Translations under genes and position numbers: made by a program
The notes under the pieces: model-generated
The model's database searches: none
Seen by the model: only the letters and a program-made list of their open reading frames with translations
What the model was told of the DNA's origin: nothing
In this document: positions 16,371-23,284 of the stretch, piece by piece
Numbering within the stretch: position 1 is the first letter of the stretch
Layout of the letters: each line of letters begins with the position of its first letter
NCBI RefSeq assembly: GCF_029379315.1
Contig: NZ_JAQYWQ010000062.1
Location: 1-40,841, forward strand
Length of the DNA: 40,841 nt
Direction: 5' to 3'
DNA from: Nostoc sp. S13
GTDB taxonomy: Bacteria; Cyanobacteriota; Cyanobacteriia; Cyanobacteriales; Nostocaceae

Positions 16371-16610
16371 TCAAGATAAGGTGTCAGTTTCAGCTACGAG
16401 TCCTATAGTAATAGGAGGAAACGGAAACTTACCAAGTATTGTGGGATCCAATGCTAATAGTCCACCTGCAACGCTTTTTGCTTCCTCGTCAGACATAGAT
16501 AACAAAGCATTTTCTGAATCTAAAACTTCGTTACGACGTGTCAGAGCATTTTTGACAGCATCATCAATTAGATCGTTAATTTCAAGTTGACCGTTATACT
16601 TCCTTTCCAT
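16371..16610 (-). CDS. Double-glycine leader peptide precursor (79 aa)
   Basis: A 79-aa peptide with an acidic, helical leader (LDSENALLSMSDEEAKSVAGG, in the pattern of cyanobacterial GG leaders) ending in Gly-Gly at about 49-50. The core of about 29 residues opens LLALDPTILGKFPFPPITIG and ends ETDTLS; it has four Thr and one Ser but no Cys. AGAGGAAAATCAAC precedes the ATG. It is the first gene of the minus-strand group containing the Cys-rich protein, Nif11 precursor and radical SAM gene. It lacks a Tyr-Gly site, so the radical SAM enzyme is a less obvious partner than the kinase/HopA1 pair. Confidence 0.78.
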   Translation of the reverse strand: MERKYNGQLEINDLIDDAVKNALTRRNEVLDSENALLSMSDEEAKSVAGGLLALDPTILGKFPFPPITIGLVAETDTLS

Positions 16611-17020
16611 GTTGATTTTCCTCTAAAGATTGACATTTTTAGGCTTAAACACTAAGTCAAATTGCCTAATCATGTGCTTATTTTAAGAAAAAGGAAAGCG
16701 ACTAACTTTATTGTTAAGATCATTAATTAGACATAAATAAAACTTTTATGTCACTAAAGAAATTTTTAAATATCCGATTTTTGAGTAGGGACATATATCA
16801 GTTAATCAAGCCATATACTCTTGCATACTGATGCAAGTTGAATATTTCGAGTAATTATGGCCATTAACTATAATAGTTATGTCCCAAAATTATTGCCAAC
16901 TCGCAGGCAATGTCTAATGAAAATACACTCCAGATAAACTCCTAAGACATTATCTGATTTAAAAATCTCAATATGTCAAGTAAAATTTGGCGTTTATATT
17001 CCTAGATGCTCATACCGTTA
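16611..17020. promoter_or_regulatory. Promoter region of the minus-strand RiPP group
   Basis: About 410 bp, AT-rich, between the end of trmB and the first GG-leader gene. No ORF or repeat is evident; it should hold the promoter for the group starting at 16610. Confidence 0.4.
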
Positions 17021-17674
17021 TTACCCTTTATTTACAACTTCTTGCTTGACAAATAAAGCCCGATAAACAGGTTCACCCTTTTTTTGCGTACCTATTTCCC
17101 GTTCTGTGGAGACTGGTAACGGATTTTCGGCTAACCATTCTTCTGTACCAACTCTTTGAAAAGCTGGATTTTCACTAAAGCGATCGCGCATTTCCACTGC
17201 AACAAATTCCATATCTGATTGCAGAAATACAACTCCACCAACCGCAAGATAATTAGCTAATTCTGCGACTAGTTCTGGTTGCACTACACGACGTTTAGCG
17301 TGGCGGGTTTTAAACCAAGGATCGGGGAATTGAATTGTAACGCGTTGTAAACTTCCTGGAGGGAGCGAAGATAAAAGCGATCGCAGTGAGTTATTCACAT
17401 TGCAAAATAAGTAGTGCAGGTTTGTTAAAGCCAATTCAGAACGTAACTTATTTGCCTCCACCACCAGAGGTTCCCGAATTTCCAAGCCGAGGTAATTCCA
17501 GTTGGGTTCTATCTGGGACATATTCACCAAAAACTGTCCTTTAGCGCAGCCAATATCTAAATGTAGTAGTTGATTTGGCTTTGCATAAATTTTTTCCCAG
17601 TCAAGGGGACTTGCTGGTGTTTGATACTTTTTACCAAGTGGGTTAACATGCTGGCGGACTCGGACTGCTGCCAA
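17021..17674 (-). CDS. trmB: tRNA (guanine-N7-)-methyltransferase TrmB
   Basis: A 217-aa SAM-dependent enzyme that methylates N7 of G46 in the tRNA variable loop. The SAM-binding start HLDIGCAKGQFLV, the acidic end of strand 2 (GLEIREP) and the family signature FPDPWFKTRHAKRRVV are all present, and length fits cyanobacterial TrmB. The start at 17674 gives MAAVRVRQHVNPL, the usual N-terminus of the cyanobacterial form. It is a housekeeping gene that marks the edge of the RiPP locus. Confidence 0.95.
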   Translation of the reverse strand: MAAVRVRQHVNPLGKKYQTPASPLDWEKIYAKPNQLLHLDIGCAKGQFLVNMSQIEPNWNYLGLEIREPLVVEANKLRSELALTNLHYLFCNVNNSLRSLLSSLPPGSLQRVTIQFPDPWFKTRHAKRRVVQPELVAELANYLAVGGVVFLQSDMEFVAVEMRDRFSENPAFQRVGTEEWLAENPLPVSTEREIGTQKKGEPVYRALFVKQEVVNKG

Positions 17675-17739
17675 AATTTGCTCTCCTTGACGTGAAAATA
17701 TCCTCTGGTGTCACAAACGTTTGAAATTATACTCAATCA

Positions 17740-18290
17740 GGAAGCGATCGCGCCCTGTAGACTAAAGATGATTCAGTGAACTACCCACACTTCTCTTCTT
17801 TGTAAGTGTAGCTTCTGATTTTATCGACAACAGCCTTTCCACTTTAAGCTTTATTAGTCTTACGTCGCTATCGATACAGCAAGAATGGGGTTCCCTGGGT
17901 TGCGATCGCGCTTTTGCTCAAATTCCTAACCTCATTTATTAGCAAGCTGGTAATTTTAGTCAATATGATTACTCCAATTAACTTTGGTAGCTCGATTCTC
18001 TGTATACTTAATTTTGTTAATTAGCAGGATTATTATACCATCAATGTAGTAGCAGCATCAGTGTAATAGCATCTGATTACTTTCTAGTTTTCATGGGTTC
18101 TACGAGTGAAGTTGAACCTCGTATTTTGTTGTAGTCTTTTTCAGAAATAAAACTGGATTATGATATTTAATCCATAAGAATGCTCCTCCAAATTTCACAA
18201 AAGGAAAAATATGCCAGGAACTACATTCACAACAGCTCAAAACATTGGTATCCTTAAATCTTTTAACTACAAAGATGCTATAGCAAATGC
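17740..18290. repeat. Segmental duplication, copy A
   Basis: Several blocks match 20515-21330 in the same order: ATTCAGTGAACTACCCACAC (17771 and 20666), GCGATCGCGCTTTTGCTCAA (17902 and 20761), ATGATTACTCCAATTAACTT (17965 and 20968), and the start of the RTX protein gene (18211 and 21216). It includes the probable promoter of that gene. Confidence 0.85.
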
Positions 18291-19884
18291 AAGTCCACTA
18301 GATTACTACAAATTTTCCCTGACCAGCACCAATAATATTACTTTGCTTTTGAATGGAGTAACTCAAAACTATCTTTATGCCAAAATCTATTATGACAAAA
18401 ATAATAATGGATTGATTGAGAGTGGAGAACAACTTGACTCTGAGATTGCTGGTTCCAGTCAGAATGCTCAACTTACTACAACATTAGGAGCCGGGAATTA
18501 CTATGTTGAAATTTCTCAATACTACAACAACGTCACCAGCAACTATTCCCTACAATTAGCAGCTACATCTGCACCTGCTTCGATTGCCTCAAATCCTGGT
18601 AATACACTCGACACTGCTTATAATATTGGCAATCTAACTGGTAATAAAACTTTCACAGAATTTGTCGGGAGTGTAGACCCACTAGATTACTACAAATTTT
18701 CCCTGACCAGCACCAATAATATTACTTTGCTTTTGAATGGAGTAACTCAAAACTATCTCTATGCCAAAATCTATTACGACAAGAATAATAATGGATTGAT
18801 TGAGACTGGAGATGAGCTTTACTCTGAGATTGCTGGTTCCGGTAGTAATGCTCAAATTACTAAAACATTAGGAGCCGGGAATTACTATGTTGGAATTTCC
18901 CAATACTACAACAACGTTAACAGCAACTATTCCCTACAATTAGCAGCTACGTCTGCACCTGCTTCGATTGCCTCAAATCCTGGTAATACACTTAACACTG
19001 CTTATAATATTGGCAATCTGACTGGTACTAAGAGTTTCACAGAATTTGTCGGGAGTGTAGACCCACTTGATTACTACAAATTTTCCCTGACCAGCACCAA
19101 TAATATTACTTTGCTTTTGAATGGAGTAACTGACGACTATCTCTATGCCAAAATCTATTATGACAAGAATAATAATGGATTGATTGAGAGTGGAGAACAA
19201 CTTGACTCTGAGATTGTTGGTTCCGGTGGGAATGCTCAAATTACTAAAACATTAGGAGCCGGGAATTACTATGTTGAAATTTCCCAATACAACAACAACG
19301 ATAACAGCAACTATTCCCTACAGTTAGCCAACATTAGCATCCCAAGCAATCAAAATCAGCGTCTCACTGGTAATGCACTGAATAATACTCTGATTGGCGG
19401 TGCTGGAAATGACCAATTGCAAGGGGTAGCAGGAAATGACACCCTCCAGGGAGGTAATGGTAATGATATTCTCACTGGTGGAACTGGTGATGACTTCCTC
19501 TGGGGAGGACTCGGCGATGATATTCTCACTGGTGGAGCCGGGAAAGATAAATATCTGTTCCAAAATAATGGGGTTTTTAGCAGAAGTTTAGGTGTTGATT
19601 ACATCACTGAGTTTGAAGCGGGACAAGACCAGATTGTGCTGAGTAAAACCACTTTCAACGCTGTTACTAATACTGTGGGACAGGCTTTAACTAACTTTGC
19701 AGTTGTCGCTAATGATCAATTAGTCAACGCTAATAATGGGCGTATTATTTTTAGTCGAAGTAGTGGCAGCCTATTCTATAACCAGGATGGCAATCTTCTA
19801 GGTACAGGAAGTGTGTTTGAGTTTGCTCGTTTAGGGAATCCTGATATTACTTTGAGTAGTAGCAATTTCAGTCTAATTGCCTAG
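18211..19884 (+). CDS. RTX calcium-binding protein with three PPC-like modules
   Basis: A 557-aa protein likely exported by type I secretion, since it lacks a signal peptide and has RTX repeats. Three modules of 128 residues resemble bacterial pre-peptidase C-terminal (PPC) beta domains, each with DYYKFSLTSTNNITLLLNG, YYDKNNNGLIE (an EF-like acidic loop) and GAGNYYVEISQY. Residues about 380-450 hold RTX nonapeptides (GGAGNDQLQ, GGNGNDILT, GGTGDDFLW, GGAGKDKYLF), which bind Ca. The C-terminal part resembles the end domain that follows RTX repeats in cyanobacterial surface proteins. AAAGGAAAAAT precedes the ATG. No enzymatic domain is seen; an adhesive or matrix role is a guess. Confidence 0.85.
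   Translation: MPGTTFTTAQNIGILKSFNYKDAIANASPLDYYKFSLTSTNNITLLLNGVTQNYLYAKIYYDKNNNGLIESGEQLDSEIAGSSQNAQLTTTLGAGNYYVEISQYYNNVTSNYSLQLAATSAPASIASNPGNTLDTAYNIGNLTGNKTFTEFVGSVDPLDYYKFSLTSTNNITLLLNGVTQNYLYAKIYYDKNNNGLIETGDELYSEIAGSGSNAQITKTLGAGNYYVGISQYYNNVNSNYSLQLAATSAPASIASNPGNTLNTAYNIGNLTGTKSFTEFVGSVDPLDYYKFSLTSTNNITLLLNGVTDDYLYAKIYYDKNNNGLIESGEQLDSEIVGSGGNAQITKTLGAGNYYVEISQYNNNDNSNYSLQLANISIPSNQNQRLTGNALNNTLIGGAGNDQLQGVAGNDTLQGGNGNDILTGGTGDDFLWGGLGDDILTGGAGKDKYLFQNNGVFSRSLGVDYITEFEAGQDQIVLSKTTFNAVTNTVGQALTNFAVVANDQLVNANNGRIIFSRSSGSLFYNQDGNLLGTGSVFEFARLGNPDITLSSSNFSLIA
18229..19330. repeat. Three in-frame 384-bp repeats
   Basis: The string GATTACTACAAATTTTCCCT begins at 18301, 18685 and 19069, a period of exactly 384 nt (128 codons). 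Near-identity at DNA level means recent expansion or gene conversion. Confidence 0.9.
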
Positions 19885-20223
19885 TTTTTTAAATATTAAG
19901 CTGTTCTACATTTTAATAACTTTGCCAAAAACAAAGGTAGGTCTCAATAGATTTAAGTTAGTGATATTGGACTTCCAACCACCCTTAAAAAGGCAGGGCT
20001 GTTTCATTCGCTCAGGTAGGGATTTTGTCAAGAGTATGAGTCAGAAATTTGCTTGAGTTGGTAATCTAAAAACTACCACCTCAATGAGTAAATTTCAGTG
20101 CGATCACTATTTGATTGGACAATCAGATTTTTTAATCACTTGATTTTTTTGAGAATAACAGGATTACCAACTTTTAGAAAAGTCGGTAATCTTGGCATTT
20201 CGATTACTCTTTCGCAAATCCAA
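19885..20223. other. Gene-free interval
   Basis: About 340 bp between convergent genes. It holds scattered short repeats, including CACCCTTAAAAAGG-like sequence, and no gene I can support. Confidence 0.45.
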
Positions 20224-20421
20224 TCAATCATCAGTTGGATCATCAATCATTTCCGGTACTAAAGCTGGGTTACTTTTACGTTCTTCTGGTGATTGCTCCC
20301 GAATAACATCGTCGATTCTAGCAGGATGTTTGATTTTGTCCAGTACCTCTGGACTTAGTTGCGATTCATCGCCTTCTGGATTCGACTTTTCAGCTTGATT
20401 AGGAACTGTTTCCTTATTCAT
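20224..20421 (-). CDS. Small acidic hypothetical protein
   Basis: About 65 aa from the ATG at 20421 (MNKETVPNQAEKSNPEGDES). GGGGAAATAGTG stands just before it, which favours this start over the one at 20448. The protein is hydrophilic, rich in Glu, Asp, Pro and Ser, and ends DDPTDD; it is probably disordered. I recognise no domain, though the composition is that of a conserved small cyanobacterial protein rather than a chance ORF. Confidence 0.6.
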   Translation of the reverse strand: MNKETVPNQAEKSNPEGDESQLSPEVLDKIKHPARIDDVIREQSPEERKSNPALVPEMIDDPTDD

Positions 20422-20514
20422 CACTATTTCCCCAAACTTATACCTCAAGTTTAAGTTCTTTTAGGGTGAATACACACTATCTTGGGACTTAATTTCACAC
20501 AGTGGTAGGTAAGA

Positions 20515-21215
20515 AAGGCGATCGCTCCCTCTAGATCAAAGATAGAGCAGTTTGTAAGTAAGTGAGGTACAAAATGCAAGACTCACGCATCAGATATACC
20601 TCCAGCATAGCTGCCTGCTGCCTCAAAACCCGTAACTTTGTACTTCATACAAAAAAACTGCTGCAATTCAGTGAACTACCCACACTTCTCTCCCTTGTAG
20701 GTGTGGTCATAATTATCGGGACGTTGGCGGGATAGATTTTTATAAGCATTTTTTGCGGGTGCGATCGCGCTTTTGCTCAAATTCCTAGCCTCATTTATTA
20801 GCAACTTGGTAATTTTAGTTAATTAAGTGAATCAGCGATAAAAAACAAAGCTACGACTTACGCATTGACAAAAAACACCAAATATAATTTATGGAAAAAA
20901 CTCCATCTTTCGTAGGAGTTTAGCAATGCTAAACCCCTACAGCGCTTACCTAAAATTATGACGTGCTAAATGATTACTCCAATTAACTTTGGTATCTCGA
21001 TTCTCTGTATACTTAATTTTGTTAATGAGTATAAATCCTACACCATCAATGTAGTAACAGCGTCAATGTAATAACAGTAGATCACTTTATAGTTTTCATG
21101 GGTTCGACCAGTAAAGTTGAAGCCCGTATTCTGTCCTAGTCTTTTTCAAAAATCAAAGTGCATTCCGATATTCAATCTATAAGAATCCTCGTCCAATTTT
21201 CACAAAAGGAACAAT
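20515..21215. repeat. Segmental duplication, copy B, with nested hairpin
   Basis: The partner of 17740-18290. It also has a remnant of the chloride-channel gene at about 20728-20766 (GGCGGGATAGATTTTTATAA) and a hairpin GTAGGAGTTTAGC / GCTAAACCCCTAC at 20911-20940, a common Nostoc repeat. No gene apart from the ORF that starts at 21216. Confidence 0.75.
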
Positions 21216-21538
21216 ATGCCAGGAAGTACATTAGCGACTGCTCAAAACATTGGTATTCTCAAATCTTTTAAGTACAACGATTTTGTCGGGAATGTAGACT
21301 CAGTTGATTACTATAAGTTCTCCCTAACCAGCACAAGTAATATTGCTTTGCTTTTGAGTGGAGTGACTCAAAACTATGTCGATGCAGCTGTCTATTACGA
21401 TAGCAACAATGATGGATTGATTGAGAGTGGAGAACAACTTTACTCTGATTATGCTGGTTCCAGTCGCAACGGTCAAATTACTGCAACTTTGGGAGCCGCA
21501 GGGAATTACTATGTTGGAATTACTCAAGACTCCAACAA
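21216..21538 (+). pseudogene. Truncated copy of the PPC-like module
   Basis: Begins MPGSTLATAQNIGILKSFKY, matching the start of the RTX protein at 18211, and covers one module (DYYKFSLTSTSNIALLLSG, SNNDGLIESGEQL, NYYVGITQDSN). It then breaks off near 21538, where sequence switches to a chloride-channel gene in another frame. The frame runs on to 21626 by chance. It keeps an upstream region like that of the intact gene, so it might still be expressed as a short chimeric peptide, but RTX repeats and most modules are missing. Confidence 0.8.
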
Positions 21539-22354
21539 GCTTTGTTTGGCGCACCTATTGGCGATGCAATGTTCGCCCTGGAGATTTTGCACTATCAGCA
21601 TATTGTGGAATATTACGAAGCCTTAATGCCAGCCATTGTTTCGAGTTGCGCTAGTTATGTGGTGTTTGCAGCAATTACACACTTGGGAATTGCGCCCATT
21701 TGGCATTTTCCTCAGTATCACCTAGAAAATATTCATGATTTTGCGATCGCAATCATGTTTGGAATTATTGGGGCGGGGGCGGGATAGATTTTTATGGGCA
21801 TTTTTCGGGGTTGCGATGCCATTTGGCAAGCCGTTTCACGTCTACCCATCTTTGCCCTGATTCCTGTCCCCATTTATGTACGCACAACACTAACAGGATT
21901 GGGACTTGGCACTTTAGCAGTTTTATTACCCCTCACACGTTATTTTGGACATGAAGAGTTAGATTCAGTCCTCACTACTAGGTTTGGTGCTGTTTTTCTC
22001 TTAACTCTAGGTGTTGGTAAAATGGCTGCCATTAGCATTACGGTAACAGGTGGCTGGCGCGGTGGATTCATCATTCCCCTGTTTTTCACTGGTGCTTGTA
22101 TTGCTAAAGCAGTAGTAGTCTTAATTCCGGAACTTAATCCTGGCCTTGCCATGATTTGTACAATGGCGGCTGTCAATGCAGCCGTAACCCGCACACCTAT
22201 AAGTACGACTTTGCTACTGTCAAAACTGACTAACTTGAGTCCCTTTACGCCAATCCTTTTTGCCAGTTTGATTGGATTTTTTCTTGCCCCTAAAGTTCCT
22301 TTGATTGCATCTCAACTTAAATCCCAGAGAGAAGCTACTGAATTAAACAGCTAA
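21539..22354 (+). pseudogene. Broken CLC-type chloride channel gene
   Basis: About 270 codons of a CLC-family channel/transporter. The first part reads LFGAPIGDAMFALEILHYQ, then comes an in-frame TAG at 21785-21787. The same frame continues with MGIFRGCDAIWQAV and GKMAAISITVTGGWRGGFII, followed by PLF, which resembles the family motif GGxFxP. The N-terminal third, including the first selectivity-filter motifs, is absent because the gene is joined to the duplicated PPC segment. Truncation plus a stop make an active channel very unlikely, although the part from 21794 could be translated alone. Confidence 0.85.
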
Positions 22355-22406
22355 AGTAGCTACTGCCAAAAATAAAGGTAAGTTTAACTTTTACCAAAAC
22401 AGCCTA

Positions 22407-22686
22407 AGAGGTTGTTTGAAAAGTAGTTGGCTGTGATTTTAAGCACTTATTGATCCCCCCTAACCCCCCTTTTTAAGGGCGGAACCGGAATCAAAGTCCC
22501 CCTTTTTAAGGGGAGCCACTGCGTTGGGGAGGCAGTGCGTTGGACGGGTTTCCCGGCTTGTTCGCGTAGCGTCTCCCCTTGGGAGAAGCAACTGCCGTCG
22601 GCGAGCCACTCTTGTTGCACGTGGCGTAGATTTAGCAGGATCGAGAACGTTTTGATACCTACAATAAGACTTTTCAAACAACCTCT
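22407..22686. mobile_element. MITE-like element with 18-bp terminal inverted repeats
   Basis: A 280-bp block bounded by perfect inverted repeats AGAGGTTGTTTGAAAAGT (22407-22424) and its complement (22669-22686). The interior is made of other Nostoc repeats (CCCCCCTTTTTAAGGG units and GTTCGCGTAGCGTCTCC). It encodes no transposase. Ends of this type suggest mobilisation by a transposase elsewhere. I see no clear target duplication. Confidence 0.75.
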
Positions 22687-22728
22687 AAGACAAAACTGTG
22701 CTTGAGTGTTAAGCAAAATGTAAAACCT

Positions 22729-22941
22729 TTATTGTCTAAAACTTTGAAGGAACTCTTGCTTAAGCGCAAAATAGTTAGTAATTTCTGCGTGATTAAGCGG
22801 TGTAACTTTTGTTTCTGCTCGGATTGGCTGTAATAAAGCATTTAGGCTGCAATGTGAACTACTAGCCTTTCTATATACGCAATGGTCACTCATACCAGGT
22901 ATCCGAAAGTAGTCACCTATTTGTAGTTGTTGGAAAGTCAT
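22729..22941 (-). CDS. Small hypothetical protein
   Basis: A 70-aa protein (MTFQQLQIGDYFRIPGMSDH at the N-terminus) with GAGGATCTG just before the ATG. The opening pattern, a phrase like LQIGDYFRI then a Cys/Tyr strand (HCVYRKAS), resembles small beta-barrel proteins of unknown function that recur in cyanobacteria. No catalytic motif is visible. It is oriented away from gyrA. Confidence 0.6.
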   Translation of the reverse strand: MTFQQLQIGDYFRIPGMSDHCVYRKASSSHCSLNALLQPIRAETKVTPLNHAEITNYFALKQEFLQSFRQ

Positions 22942-23284
22942 CAGATCCTCAGAATTTTTAGTAAATTACGGTTATAAAAGTAAAAGCTTACAAAGCTAAT
23001 TTAGATTGCCATCTTAAATTTATCCGATCATATTTTAGGTTAAGTAAATTTGCACTCAGTAAGCTTTTAGTTTATTGCTATTGTTAACTTGCTAAGACCT
23101 TTTTGATTGTGATTTATTATACTATTTATTTGCTAGATATTTAGGTTAGCGATCCAGGCAAAATAAGGCAATATATGCTAGGATTGTATCAAATTATAGC
23201 AATTATTCAAGAGCAATTTAGAATAATTTTGCGCTTTATTGAGTAAAAAAGCTAAAATCTACGATTTTTGGAGATTTTTAGGTT
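22942..23284. promoter_or_regulatory. Divergent promoter region before gyrA
   Basis: About 340 bp, AT-rich, between a minus-strand gene start at 22941 and gyrA at 23285. It should hold both promoters. GGAG at about 23271 lies 12 nt before the gyrA ATG. I see no repeat or ORF worth naming. Confidence 0.4.
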
